This document shows, in pieces, positions 39,894 to 49,531 of a DNA stretch of 64,000 bases. A program made the translations under genes and the position numbers. The stretch lies in the NCBI GenBank assembly GCA_001189345.1, contig LFKV01000004.1, positions 1-64,000 on the forward strand. Reading direction: 5' to 3'. A model generated the notes under the pieces. It was not told where the DNA came from. It made no database searches and saw only the letters and a program-made list of their open reading frames with translations. This DNA comes from Candidatus Paraburkholderia kirkii (GTDB lineage Bacteria > Pseudomonadota > Gammaproteobacteria > Burkholderiales > Burkholderiaceae). The first letter of the stretch is position 1. Every line of letters starts with the position of its first letter.

Positions 39894-40982
39894 GCGGCGC
39901 TCCCGACGATATTGCCCTGCCGGTCGATCGCGAACGTCTCGACGGCAATGCCGGGCGACAGCACGTCGAGCGCGACGCCGCGCGCACCGGCACACGATGT
40001 CGCCGAGCGCGATGCCTTCCGCGCGTGTTTGCCTGAGCGCTTTCTGGCTCGTGTTGGCGGCGCGGATCGAGGTCTGGAGCGCCTCGCTCGCGCCCGCATC
40101 GACGGCCCACGCCGCGAGCAGCGCCAGGTCGATGCTGGTTGCGGCTGTGCAGGTCCATATGGGCCCGCCGCCAGCTTGGACAGCTTGCCGAAGCCGCCGC
40201 ACAGGCTCAGCCTGTCGACGCTCGCGCGGCGCAGGTGCTTGAGCACGGCGCCGGCGAAATCGCCCATTTCGATCAGGGCGATATCCGGCAGGCCGTAGCG
40301 CGCGCGCATCGCGTCCTCGCTCTGATTGCCGGTACACGCGGCGATGTGGCGATGCCCGTTCGCCCGCGCAACGTCGATGCCCTGATGAATCGACGCGACA
40401 TACGCCGAGCACGAAAACAGCCTGACGATGCCTGTCGTGCCGAGTATCGACAAGCCGCCGACGATGCCGAGCTGCGGGTTCATCGTCTTGAGCGCGAGCG
40501 CCTCGCCGTGCTCCACGCCGATGCTCACCTTGAAGCCGCCGCCGTGACCGACGCTCGCGGCAAGCGCTTCCAGATGTTCGGTCATCATCCTGCGCGGCAC
40601 CGGATTGATCGCCGGCTCGCCGACGTCGAGCGCCAGCCCCGCGCGCGTCACGGTGCCGACGCCCGGTCCCGCGTAAAAGCGCACGCCCGCCCGCGCCGAC
40701 AGACGCACGCGCGCGAACACGAGCGCGCCGTGCGTCACGTCGGGATCGTCGCCCGCGTCCTTGATCACGCCGGCTTCGGCCGTTTCGGCGTCGTCGGGCG
40801 CGTGGCGGCAGAACGAGAGCGTCATCGTCACGCGCTGGCCCTTCGGCAGCACGATGCCGGCGCGCGCTCGCCTCGCCGAGCAGCAGGAGACGCGCGGCCG
40901 CGAGACTCGTCGCGGTGGCGCAGCTGCCGGTGGTGTAGCCGTGACGCAATGGCGCGGCCTGTTCCGGCGTTTCTTCACGCAT
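39890..40982 (-). pseudogene. cbiD: cobalt-precorrin-5B C1-methyltransferase, several frameshifts
   Basis: CbiD methylates C-1 during ring contraction; the aerobic counterpart is CobF. From ATG 40982 it opens [20 protein letters not shown], with the substrate-binding [12 protein letters not shown] shift near 40865 moves the body ([16 protein letters not shown] to [10 protein letters not shown]) to another frame, a second near 40155 moves back for [20 protein letters not shown], and a third near 39990 precedes [19 protein letters not shown] and the stop. The gene is otherwise full length. No other CbiD or CobF is in the window, so the ring pathway is probably interrupted unless one is encoded elsewhere. 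Confidence 0.85.
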
Positions 40983-41006
40983 GTCGCGAGGACTTCCCGA
41001 TGCGGG

Positions 41007-42218
41007 TCATGGCTTGCTCGCGTGCAGGAGCGTGATCGGCAGCGCCTGGCGCCACGTATCGAGGCTGCCGAGCGGCTCCGCCTGCGCCACGCCGATGCGC
41101 GTCAGCTCCCCGCCGTGGCGCGCGCGCCACTGGACGAGCACCATTTCGCTCTGCAGCGTGACCGCATTGGCGACGAGCCTTCCGCCCTGGCGCAGACGCG
41201 CCCAGCAGGCGTCGAGCACCCCCGGCGCGGTCAGCCCGCCGCCGATGAACACCGCGTCGGGCGCGGGCAGGCCGTGGAGCGCGCCGGGCGCCTCGCCCTT
41301 CACGAGTTGCAGCGCGGGCATGCCGAGCGCGTCACGGTTGTACTCGATGAGACGCTGCCGGCTCTCGTTCGCCTCGATGGCGATCGCCCGGCAGGCGCCA
41401 TGCGCGCGCATCCATTCGATGCCGATCGAGCCGCAGCCCGCGCCGACGTCCCACAGCAGCTCGCCCGGCTGCGGCGCGAGATGCGCGAGCGTCACGGCGC
41501 GCACGTCGCGCTTGGTGAGCTGGCCGTCGTGACGATAGGCGTCGTCGGGCAGGCCGGGCGTGAGCGGCGGGCCGGCATGGCCCGCGTGCGTGCGACACTC
41601 GATCGCGATGAGATTGAGCGTCGCGACGAGCGGCTCGCGCCAGTCGTCGGCGCGCTCGTCGATGCGCCGCTCGGCCTCGCCGCCGAGATGCTCGAACACC
41701 GTCATGCGGCTCGCGCCGAAGCCATGCGCGGTCAGGAGCGTGGTGACGGCGGCGGGCGTCGCGCCGTCGGCGCTCAGCACGAGCAGGCGCGCGCCGCGAT
41801 GCACATGCGCGAGCAGCGACGCGGCCGGCCGGCCGACGAGCGACACACACTGCGCGTCCTGCAGCGCCCAGCAGAGGCGCGCGGCCGCGAGCGACAGCGA
41901 CGAAGGCGCGGGAATGACGCGCATTTCGCCGTCGGCGAGCTCGCGAGCAAGCGTCGCGCCGACGCCGAAGGACATCGGATCGCCGCTTGCGAGCACGCAG
42001 ATGCGCGTGTCGCCGTCGCCGCGCTCGGCGAGCACGCCGTCGAGCGAAAAGGGCCTGGGCCATGGCACGCGGCGCGCGGCGATACGCGCCGGCAGGAACG
42101 CGAGATGGCGTTCGCCGCCGTGGATCGACTGCGCTTCGGCGAGCGCGCGGCGCGCGGCGCGTGAGAGGCCGTGCCAGCCATCCTCGCCGATTCCAACGAC
42201 AGTCAGCCAGGTCGACAT
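41007..42218 (-). CDS. cobL: precorrin-6B C5,15-methyltransferase (decarboxylating)
   Basis: CobL methylates C-5 and C-15 and removes the C-12 acetate carboxyl. The protein is 403 aa and fuses CbiE-like and CbiT-like domains. The N-terminal methylase domain begins [18 protein letters not shown] and contains [17 protein letters not shown]. The C-terminal Rossmann methylase contains [19 protein letters not shown] chose ATG 42218, with AGGAGA before it; the open frame extends upstream through the riboswitch region without similarity. It is divergent from cobG and heads cobL-cbiD-cobK-cobM. The gene is intact. Confidence 0.94.
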   Translation of the reverse strand: MSTWLTVVGIGEDGWHGLSRAARRALAEAQSIHGGERHLAFLPARIAARRVPWPRPFSLDGVLAERGDGDTRICVLASGDPMSFGVGATLARELADGEMRVIPAPSSLSLAAARLCWALQDAQCVSLVGRPAASLLAHVHRGARLLVLSADGATPAAVTTLLTAHGFGASRMTVFEHLGGEAERRIDERADDWREPLVATLNLIAIECRTHAGHAGPPLTPGLPDDAYRHDGQLTKRDVRAVTLAHLAPQPGELLWDVGAGCGSIGIEWMRAHGACRAIAIEANESRQRLIEYNRDALGMPALQLVKGEAPGALHGLPAPDAVFIGGGLTAPGVLDACWARLRQGGRLVANAVTLQSEMVLVQWRARHGGELTRIGVAQAEPLGSLDTWRQALPITLLHASKP

Positions 42219-42314
42219 GCGGCATCTCCTTCCTGAGGTTCCAGACGCGGCCCGTGCCGGTGCGCACACCGGTCCGAAGCGCCTGGAAGGCCGATAAAAG
42301 CGAGCATAATACAG

Positions 42315-42466
42315 GTCCGTCGGTGCCCGTTGGGGCCTAAGAGGGAACACAGAGAAACTGTGGCTGCCCCCGCAATTGTACGCAGCGAGTCCGCGCTCCA
42401 CTGCCACTGGTTTTTACCGGGAAGGCCGGCGCGAACGAAGACCTGCCAGCCAAGAGACCTGCCGAC
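42315..42466 (+). promoter_or_regulatory. adenosylcobalamin riboswitch upstream of cobG
   Basis: The consensus elements appear in order: AAGAGGGAACACAG, CTGTGGCTGCCCCCGCAATT, CCACTGG, ACCGGGAAGGCC, and the B12 box AGCCAAGAGACCTGCC at about 42448-42463. Such elements turn off downstream genes when cobalamin is plentiful. It lies about 80 bases before the likely cobG start on the plus strand, so it controls cobG-cobH-cobI-cobJ. Confidence 0.9.
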
Positions 42467-42544
42467 TCACCGCATTCGAGCGACGCCGACCGGGCGGAGT
42501 GTACCGGTTCGCTCATCACGCGCGAAGCCCTATGGGTCACGCTT

Positions 42545-43828
42545 TTGACTTCGTTCGACCGTCCAGTGCCTGCGACCGCCCCACGCGCATCCGCGTGTCC
42601 GGGGCTCATGCGCGTCGTGCCCGCGCGCGACGGCGGCCTCGCCCGCCTGCGTCTTCCGGGCGGCGAGCTGGGCGCGCACGCGGCGCGGGCCGTGGCGCAC
42701 GCCGCGCGGACGTGCGGCTCGGGCGCGATCGAAGTGACCAATCGGGCGAATCTGCAACTGCGCGGCATTCGCGCCGATGCTCACGCGGCGCTCGTCGGGA
42801 TCGCGCTCGACGCGGGTCTCGGTCCCGCGGCCGCGAGCGGCGACGACATCCGCAACGTGATGCTGAGTCCGCTCGCAAGCGATGAAACCCGAGCGCTGGC
42901 CGCGCGCATCGTCGCCGCGATGCAGGCCGATACCTCGCTGCACGCGCTCTCGCCCAAATTCGCGCTGCAACTCGACGGCGGCGAGCGCCTCGCGATGCTC
43001 GATCATCCGCATGATCTGTGGCTCTCCGCGATCGACGGCGGCGCGCGCTTTGCGTTCGGCTTCGCGGGAACGATGCCGCGCGGCCCGGACGATGTGTCCG
43101 CACTGGGAGCGATCGTGCGCGGGGAAGTCGTGCCCTTCGTGACGAAGGTGCTGCGCAGGTTCGTCGCGCTGGCGACGCCCGCGGAAGCGCGCATGCGCGA
43201 TCTGCTGGCACGCATCGACGCGACGCACTTTCTCAAAGCAGTCGGTTTCGATGCGGACGTTCGGGTCTGGCGCCGCGCACCGGCCGATGACACGCTGCGT
43301 CTCGGCGCGCACGAGGAACCGCATCGCGCGACGTGGTATGCGGGCGCGCAAGCGCCGCTCGGACGCCTCGATGCATCGACGCTCGACGCCCTCGCCGAGC
43401 TCGCCTCCACGCGCGCCGAAGGCCGTCTGATGATGACGCCCTGGCAAGGCGTGCTGATCCCCGGCATCGCGACGAACGATACGCATGATGTCGTGCAGCG
43501 CCTGCGCGCGCTCGGCCTCCCGACCGAGCCGCGCGACCCGCTCGCGCGCCTGATCGCATGCGCCGGGTCCGCGGGCTGCGCGAAGAGCCGCGCCGACACC
43601 AAGGCCGACGCGCATCGACTCGCCCCGCTGCTTTCCGCGCCCGACCGGGACCGCGTGCACCTGAGCGGCTGCGAGCGTTCGTGCCCGGCGGCGCATCCCG
43701 TCGCGGCGACGCTGCTCGCGCGCGCGCCGGGACACTATGACCTGTATCGCGGCGAGCGCCTCGTCGCGCGCAACCTGACCATCGAAGAGGCGGCCGAACG
43801 GCTCGCCCGGAGCCATACCGATGCATGA
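42545..43828 (+). CDS. cobG: precorrin-3B synthase
   Basis: CobG uses oxygen to make precorrin-3B, the first oxygen-dependent step of the aerobic B12 route. The protein is ~427 aa. It is a nitrite/sulfite-reductase-type protein with two ferredoxin-like half domains, and 4Fe-4S ligands in ACAGSAGCAKSRAD and SGCERSCPAAHP. Homology starts near RASACPGLMRVVPARDGG. The start is uncertain: TTG 42545 is the best in-frame candidate, and the nearby ATG 42532 is in another frame. The end overlaps cobH by 8 bases. The gene is intact apart from the doubtful start. Confidence 0.88.
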   Translation: MTSFDRPVPATAPRASACPGLMRVVPARDGGLARLRLPGGELGAHAARAVAHAARTCGSGAIEVTNRANLQLRGIRADAHAALVGIALDAGLGPAAASGDDIRNVMLSPLASDETRALAARIVAAMQADTSLHALSPKFALQLDGGERLAMLDHPHDLWLSAIDGGARFAFGFAGTMPRGPDDVSALGAIVRGEVVPFVTKVLRRFVALATPAEARMRDLLARIDATHFLKAVGFDADVRVWRRAPADDTLRLGAHEEPHRATWYAGAQAPLGRLDASTLDALAELASTRAEGRLMMTPWQGVLIPGIATNDTHDVVQRLRALGLPTEPRDPLARLIACAGSAGCAKSRADTKADAHRLAPLLSAPDRDRVHLSGCERSCPAAHPVAATLLARAPGHYDLYRGERLVARNLTIEEAAERLARSHTDA

Positions 43829-44447
43829 CTACATCCGCGACGGCGCGAAGATCTACCGCCGGTCGTTCGCGACGATCCGCGCGGAAGCCGACCTCGCCGC
43901 CGTTCCCCCCGACCTGGAGAAACTCGTCGTGCGGCTCATCCATGCGTGCGGCATGGTCGATATCGTGCGCGACCTGCGCTTCTCGCACGGCGCGGGCGAA
44001 GCCGGCCGCCGCGCGCTCGCCGCGGGCGCGCCGATCCTGTGCGATGCGCGCATGGTCGCCGAAGGCATCACGCGCGCACGGCTTCCCGCCGGCAACCACG
44101 TGATCTGCACGTTGAGCGATCCGTCGATTCCCGGGCGCGCCCGCGCCATGGGCAATACGCGCTCGGCCGCCGCGCTCGAACTGTGGCGGCCCGATCTCGA
44201 AGGCGCGATCGTCGCGATCGGCAATGCGCCGACCGCGCTCTTTCATCTGCTCGACATGCTCGATGCGGGCGCGCCGGCCCCCGCGCTCATCCTCGGCTTT
44301 CCGGTGGGATTCATCGGCGCGGCGGAATCGAAGGCGCTGCTCGCCGCCGACAGCCGCGCCGCGCCCTACGTCGCGCTGCTCGGCCGGCGCGGCGGCAGCG
44401 CGATGGCGGCGGCGGCCGTGAACGCACTCGCGTCGGAGGCCGAATGA
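43821..44447 (+). CDS. cobH: precorrin-8X methylmutase
   Basis: CobH moves a methyl group from C-11 to C-12, giving hydrogenobyrinate. The protein is 208 aa. Family motifs: [20 protein letters not shown] with the catalytic His, and [18 protein letters not shown]. The ATG lies within the end of cobG. The end overlaps the start of cobI. The gene is intact. Confidence 0.95.
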   Translation: MHDYIRDGAKIYRRSFATIRAEADLAAVPPDLEKLVVRLIHACGMVDIVRDLRFSHGAGEAGRRALAAGAPILCDARMVAEGITRARLPAGNHVICTLSDPSIPGRARAMGNTRSAAALELWRPDLEGAIVAIGNAPTALFHLLDMLDAGAPAPALILGFPVGFIGAAESKALLAADSRAAPYVALLGRRGGSAMAAAAVNALASEAE

Positions 44448-45172
44448 TGAGCGGGCGTCTCTACGGCCTGGGGGTCGGTCCGGGCGATCCCGAACTGATC
44501 ACCGTGAAGGCGCTGCGCCTTCTGAGAGCGGCGCCGGTGGTCGCGTACTTCATCGCCAGGGGCAAGAAAGGCAACGCGTTCGGCATCATCGAGGCGCATC
44601 TCGACGACGCGCAGACGCGCCTGCCGCTCGTCTACCCGGTGACGACCGAAGCGCTCGAGCCGCCCCTGTGCTACGAGACGATCATCAGCGCGTTCTACGA
44701 CGAAGCCGCGCTCGCGATCTCCGCGCACCTCGAAGCCGGGCGCGATGTCGCGGTGATCTGCGAAGGCGATCCGTTCTTCTACGGCTCGTACATGTATCTG
44801 CACGATCGACTCGCCGCGCGCTTCGAGGCGCACGTGGTGCCGGGCGTGTGCTCGATGCTCGGCGGCGTCGCGGTCTTGGGCGTGCCGCTCGTGTACCGCA
44901 ATCAGAGTCTGTCGGTGCTGTCCGGCGTGCTGCCGGAGGACGAACTGAAACGTCGCCTCGAAACGGCGGATGCCGCCGTCATCATGAAGCTCGGGCGCAA
45001 CTTCGAGAAGGTTCGTCACGTGCTTGCCGAACTCCGCCTCGATGAACGCGCGCTCTACGTCGAACGCGCGACGATGGCCAATCAGCGCATCGTGCCGCTC
45101 GATGAAGTCGATCCGATGGCCTCGCCGTATTTTTCGCTGCTCGTCGTACCGGGGGAAAAATGGCGGGCTTGA
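44444..45172 (+). CDS. cobI: precorrin-2 C20-methyltransferase
   Basis: CobI methylates C-20 of precorrin-2. The protein is 242 aa, starting at ATG 44444 (or 44447) with [20 protein letters not shown]. Other motifs are [17 protein letters not shown] and [19 protein letters not shown]. It overlaps cobH by 4 bases and the next gene by 13 bases, so it is a tight operon. The gene is intact. Confidence 0.95.
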   Translation: MMSGRLYGLGVGPGDPELITVKALRLLRAAPVVAYFIARGKKGNAFGIIEAHLDDAQTRLPLVYPVTTEALEPPLCYETIISAFYDEAALAISAHLEAGRDVAVICEGDPFFYGSYMYLHDRLAARFEAHVVPGVCSMLGGVAVLGVPLVYRNQSLSVLSGVLPEDELKRRLETADAAVIMKLGRNFEKVRHVLAELRLDERALYVERATMANQRIVPLDEVDPMASPYFSLLVVPGEKWRA

Positions 45173-46797
45173 TAGCGATCGTCGTGCTCGGCAGCGGCGC
45201 GCTCGACACGGCGCGGCGCATTCAGGCCAGCTTTCCGGACTCGCGCGTGCACGGTCTCGCCAGCCGCGTGAGCGCAGATGTCGCTTACGAGGACTTCGGC
45301 GTGCACCTGCGCGAGCTTTATGTCGCGGGCGCGCCGATCGTCGCGCTCTGCTCGGCGGGCATCGTGATTCGCGCGCTGGCTTCGTGCCTGACGGACAAGG
45401 GCGTGGAACCGCCGGTGCTCGCGCTCGCCCAGGACGGCAGCGCGGTCGTGCCCTTGCTCGGCGGCATGCGCAGCGTGAACGTGCTGGCGCGCGAGATCGG
45501 CGCGGCATTGCGGGTCACGCCCGCGATCACGACGAGCGGCGAAGTGCGCTTCGGCCAGTGCCTGCTCGCCCCGCCCGAAGGCTATGCGCTCCCGGACATC
45601 GAGCAAGGCAAGCGCTTCGTGTCCGATCTGCTCGCGGGCGAGACGACGCGCATCGAAGGCCGCGCGCCCTGGCTCGACCAGGCCCCGCTGCCCCGCGCCG
45701 ACGATGCGCGTCTTGCCGTGCGCATCACGCCGTTCGCCGCCGGCGACGAACACAGTCTCGTGATTCATCCGCGCTGCGTGCTGGCGTGGATCGAAGACGC
45801 ATCGGCCGCTGACGACATCGCCGGGCGCGTGCGTCTCGCGATGCGCGAGCACGGCCTCGCGCCGCTCGCGCTCGCGGCCCTGACCGCGCCTGCGAGTCAC
45901 ATGGCTTCCGAAGCGCTCGCGGATGCCGCGCGCGCGCTCGATGTGCCGCTGCGCTTTTGCGACGCCGCGCCGTTCGATGCCGGCCCTGCGCGGGGGATCG
46001 CGCTGCACGTGCACGATGTGCCCATCGATGCGCGCTCGATCGGCCGCGCGCGCGGCACGCTGACCGTCATCGGCCTCGGCCCCGGCAGCGCGGAGCTGAT
46101 GACGCCCGCCGCGAGAAACGCGCTCCTCGCCGCGCAAGACGTGCTCGGCTACGAAACCTACGTGCGCATGGCGGGTCCGTTCCGCGACGATCAGCGCGTG
46201 CACATGACCGACAACCGCGAGGAGCTGCAGCGCGCGCGTCATGCCTTCGAACTGGCGAACGAGGGGCGGCGCGTGGTGGTGGTCTCGTCCGGCGATCCGG
46301 GCGTGTTCGCGATGGCGGCGGCCGTGCTCGAAGCGCTTGATGAAGGACGTCTGGAACATCCCGAATGGCGCGCGGTGAAGCTCGCGATCGTGCCGGGCGT
46401 ATCGGCATCGCTCGCGACGGCGGCGCGCGCGGGCGCGCCCCTCGGACACGATTTCTGCGTGCTGTCGCTCTCCGACAACCTGAAGCCGTGGAGCGTGATC
46501 GAAAAGCGCATCGCGCACGCGGGCGAGGCCGATCTCGTGATGGCGTTCTATAACCCGCTGTCGAAGGCGCGGCCCTGGCAGTTCGATCGCGCGATCGAGA
46601 TCGTGAAGCGGTATCGGGATGCGGACACGCCCGTGGTGCTCGGAAGAGATATCGGGCGGCCGGCGGAAACGCTGCGCATCGTCACGCTCGGCGAGCTGAA
46701 GGGCGAACTCGTCGACATGCGGACGATGGTGATCGTCGGGTCATCGACGACGCGCGTCGTCGGCGACTGGGTCTATACGCCGCGCTGGCATGCGTGA
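45160..46797 (+). CDS. cobJ: CbiG-CobJ fusion: cobalt-precorrin-5A hydrolase-like plus precorrin-3B C17-methyltransferase
   Basis: A 545-aa fusion. Residues ~1-290 are CbiG-like: [20 protein letters not shown], the central [17 protein letters not shown], and [18 protein letters not shown]. Residues ~300-545 are the CobJ methylase: [58 protein letters not shown] and [16 protein letters not shown]. CobJ methylates C-17 and contracts the ring. CbiG opens the lactone in the anaerobic route, so its fusion to an aerobic-route operon is notable though known in some proteobacteria. The gene is intact. Confidence 0.92.
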   Translation: MAGLIAIVVLGSGALDTARRIQASFPDSRVHGLASRVSADVAYEDFGVHLRELYVAGAPIVALCSAGIVIRALASCLTDKGVEPPVLALAQDGSAVVPLLGGMRSVNVLAREIGAALRVTPAITTSGEVRFGQCLLAPPEGYALPDIEQGKRFVSDLLAGETTRIEGRAPWLDQAPLPRADDARLAVRITPFAAGDEHSLVIHPRCVLAWIEDASAADDIAGRVRLAMREHGLAPLALAALTAPASHMASEALADAARALDVPLRFCDAAPFDAGPARGIALHVHDVPIDARSIGRARGTLTVIGLGPGSAELMTPAARNALLAAQDVLGYETYVRMAGPFRDDQRVHMTDNREELQRARHAFELANEGRRVVVVSSGDPGVFAMAAAVLEALDEGRLEHPEWRAVKLAIVPGVSASLATAARAGAPLGHDFCVLSLSDNLKPWSVIEKRIAHAGEADLVMAFYNPLSKARPWQFDRAIEIVKRYRDADTPVVLGRDIGRPAETLRIVTLGELKGELVDMRTMVIVGSSTTRVVGDWVYTPRWHA

Positions 46798-46952
46798 CCG
46801 GCCGCTGGCGCACGGGTCCGGTTGACGGCCGAGGCGCGAGCACGCTTCGTACCCGGCGGTCCGTTCGCGTCCGAGCGCGGCGAAGCCGACATTGTCTTTC
46901 GCGTCTCCTTGTGCTTTCATGAACCATCGTCTCGCAACCGGCCCCGGAGCAC

Positions 46953-47812
46953 ATGAGACCGAGCCCAGCCTTCGACGAGTCGTGGAAAAACTGGCTCGAC
47001 AAAAACATCCGCCGCGGATGCTCGCCGCAATCCCTGATCGATGCAATGATCGCGAGCGCCTTCGCGCCGAACACGGCGCGCTCGATACTCGCGCGGCGCA
47101 TGGCCGGTGAGGCATTCGATTCGCCGGAAGCCTTCTCTTCCGAATATGTCTACGCAGGCCGATGCTGCCGGAAGGTCCGGTGCCGGGCGTGCCGGACTGC
47201 GCCGTGCGAAAGCTGTTCACGTGCGAGCGTCCGGTGGTCGCGCTGCTCGCCGACGTGCTGAGCCGCGACGAATGCGACAGGCTGATCGAACTCGGCAGCG
47301 GCCGCGTGCAGCGGTCGTCCGTCGTCGATCCGGGCTCGGGCAGCGAGATTCTCATCGACGAACGCAGGAGCGAAGGCGCTTTCGTCAACGCCCTGACCGA
47401 CCCGCTTGTCGACACGATCGACCGCAGGCTCGCGGCGCTCACCGGACAGCCCGTCGAGAACGGCGAGGATCTGCACATCCTCAGATACGGCATCGGCGGC
47501 GAATACCGGCCGCATTACGACTACTTTCCCGAAGAGCAGGCGGGAAGCCACCATCACGTGCAGCGCGGCGGCCAGCGGACCGCAACCGTCATCCTCTATC
47601 TCAACGAAGTGGAACAGGGCGGTGACACGACCTTTCCCGAAATCGGCCTGCGCATTCATCCCAGGCCCGGCAACGCGCTGTATTTCGAGTATTGCAACGA
47701 ACTTGGCCAGGTCGATTCGAAGACGCTGCATGCGGGCACGCCCGTCGAGAAAGGCGAGACGTGGATCGCAACGAAATGGATACGTCGCGGCAGGTTTCGC
47801 GACGGGCCGTGA
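46953..47812 (+). pseudogene. 2-oxoglutarate/Fe(II) prolyl 4-hydroxylase-type oxygenase, one frameshift
   Basis: The C-terminal oxygenase domain is complete: YRPHYDYFPEEQAG with the iron-binding His-x-Asp, and SKTLHAGTPVEKGETWIATK with the distal His and the Lys that binds 2-oxoglutarate. The N-terminal part from ATG 46953 (MRPSPAFDESWKNWLDKNIR) is in another frame, joined by a 1-base deletion near 47158. The catalytic fragment (from ~47162) could still be translated if it has a start, but none is convincing. The substrate is unknown; the position inside the B12 cluster may be accidental. Confidence 0.75.
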
Positions 47813-47834
47813 ATCGCGGCAGACGTCGCGCGTG

Positions 47835-48527
47835 TCAGCCTGCGGTTCGAATCACCGCCAGTTCGTCGGCAGCGACGTATTCGGCCTGCCATTCATGCGC
47901 GAGCGCCTTGCATCTTCCGACCCGCGCCGCCCCGTCATCGAAGTCCACGACGACGATGCGATTCGCGGCATACGGCACGTCGGGCCGCTCGCTGGTGCGT
48001 CCATCGGTGAGGATCCACAGCCAGCGCCGCTGCGACGGCCTGCGTCTGGCCGCGCGCGCGAGCACCGTCGCCGCGCTCGACAACCCGAGCGCGAGCGGCG
48101 TGCCGCCTCCACCGCCGATCGGCGCGATCCAGCGCTCGTTCCACCAGTGCGCCGCGCCGGGCTGACGCCTCACTTCGGCCCGTCCCCCGCCGAAGCACAC
48201 GAGCGCGATTTCGGCACACTCGCGATAGGCGCGATCGAACAACGCGACGAGCATGCCCTTTGCGCGCGCCAGCTGCTCGCCCGCGAGCATCGAGCCGGAG
48301 CAGTCGAGCACGAAACAATGCAGCACGGCGCTTTCGCCCTGCGTGCGTCGACGGCGAAGGTGCCGTGCCTCGAGACGCGCGGACCGCTTGGCGCGCAACG
48401 TCGCCATCCAATCGATGGACGCGCCCTCCTCCGCGCCTTCGCGCGAGACTATCCGGCCGCTGGAACGCGCTTCGCGCCATTGAAGACGATGCTCTCCGGC
48501 ATCCGCGTCGCGCCTTCGATGGCTCAG
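47835..48527 (-). CDS. VWA-domain protein (chelatase ChlD/BchD-like), start codon altered
   Basis: A ~230-aa von Willebrand A protein. The metal-site motif is HCFVLDCSGSM, and WLWILTDGRTSERPD is the later conserved strand. The frame is open from CTG 48527, whose last bases overlap the BchI-like stop as CTGA; the usual coupling signal is ATGA, so the start may have mutated from ATG to CTG. The next in-frame ATG (48407) removes 40 residues but keeps the VWA fold. With the AAA+ neighbour it may assist CobN metal insertion, by analogy with Mg-chelatase D and I subunits. Confidence 0.7.
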   Translation of the reverse strand: MSHRRRDADAGEHRLQWREARSSGRIVSREGAEEGASIDWMATLRAKRSARLEARHLRRRRTQGESAVLHCFVLDCSGSMLAGEQLARAKGMLVALFDRAYRECAEIALVCFGGGRAEVRRQPGAAHWWNERWIAPIGGGGGTPLALGLSSAATVLARAARRRPSQRRWLWILTDGRTSERPDVPYAANRIVVVDFDDGAARVGRCKALAHEWQAEYVAADELAVIRTAG

Positions 48528-49531
48528 GCTTTTTTTGCGGCGAGCGGCCTCACCTGCTTGATCCTTGCCGTGCCCGCCGGCTCGGGCGGCAGATAACCCC
48601 AGTCCGATTCGTCCGCGCTCGCTTCGCGCGGCGTCGAATCATGCGCGGCCTGCGTTTGCGAAGGCGCTTGCGCTTCCCGTCGACGATGCTGCAAGACCGC
48701 ATCCGCGACCCGCTCGACATGCATCACGGTCACGGCCGATGCGCCTTCCAGCGCGGCCAGCGCGCGCGCCGCGCGCAGCATCACGAGGTCCGCCCGAAAG
48801 CCATCCACGTGCGCCGCGATGCAAAGCTCGCTCACGCGTGCATGAACGGCATCGCCGAAATCGAATGACGGGAGCGCAGCGCGCGCCGCGTGAATTCGCG
48901 CATGCAGCGACGCCTGCTCCGAGGCGTGCCGCGCACGAAATGCAGCGGGGTCGGCATCGAACGCGAGCCGCGCCTTCACGATGCGCTGCCGCACGCTCGC
49001 ATCGAAGCAATTGCTCATCTCGACGGCCAGGCCGAAACGATCGAGCAGTTGCGGACGCAACTCGCCCTCTTCGGGATTCATCGTGCCGATCAGCACGAAG
49101 CGCGCCTCGTGTCGATGCGAAATGCCATCGCGCTCGACGATATTCACGCCGCTCGCCGCGACGTCGAGCAGCTGATCGACGAGCGGATTCGGCAGGAGAT
49201 TGACCTCGTCGACATACAGCACGCCGAGATGCCCCTTCGCGAGCAGGCCGGGCGAGAACTTCACGCCGCCGTCGCGCAACGCGCTTTGAATGTCGAGCGT
49301 GCCGATCAACTGTTCCTCGCTCGCGCCGAGCGGCAAGGTCACGAGCTTCCCCTCCGGCAGCAACTCCGCGAGCGCGCGCGCGGCCGTCGACTTCGCCGTG
49401 CCGCGCGGCCCACTGACGAGCACGCCGCCGATCAACGGATCGGCGGCCGCAAGCAGGAGCACCTGCTGCAGCGGCGCCTGACCGACCAGCGCGGAGAAAG
49501 GAAACACCGGGGATGAAGTGGATTCGTTCAA
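48524..49531 (-). CDS. magnesium-chelatase-type AAA+ ATPase (BchI/ChlI-like)
   Basis: A 335-aa AAA+ protein. Walker A is SGPRGTAKST (residues ~40-49); Walker B is LYVDEVNLLPN; sensor region IGTMNPEEGELRPQLLDRFG. The likely start is TTG 49531, which overlaps the cobN stop (TTGA); frames upstream lie inside cobN. In several proteobacteria this gene and a VWA partner follow cobN, and are thought to replace CobS/CobT in cobalt insertion; that is inferred here. The gene is intact. Confidence 0.87.
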   Translation of the reverse strand: MNESTSSPVFPFSALVGQAPLQQVLLLAAADPLIGGVLVSGPRGTAKSTAARALAELLPEGKLVTLPLGASEEQLIGTLDIQSALRDGGVKFSPGLLAKGHLGVLYVDEVNLLPNPLVDQLLDVAASGVNIVERDGISHRHEARFVLIGTMNPEEGELRPQLLDRFGLAVEMSNCFDASVRQRIVKARLAFDADPAAFRARHASEQASLHARIHAARAALPSFDFGDAVHARVSELCIAAHVDGFRADLVMLRAARALAALEGASAVTVMHVERVADAVLQHRRREAQAPSQTQAAHDSTPREASADESDWGYLPPEPAGTARIKQVRPLAAKKA

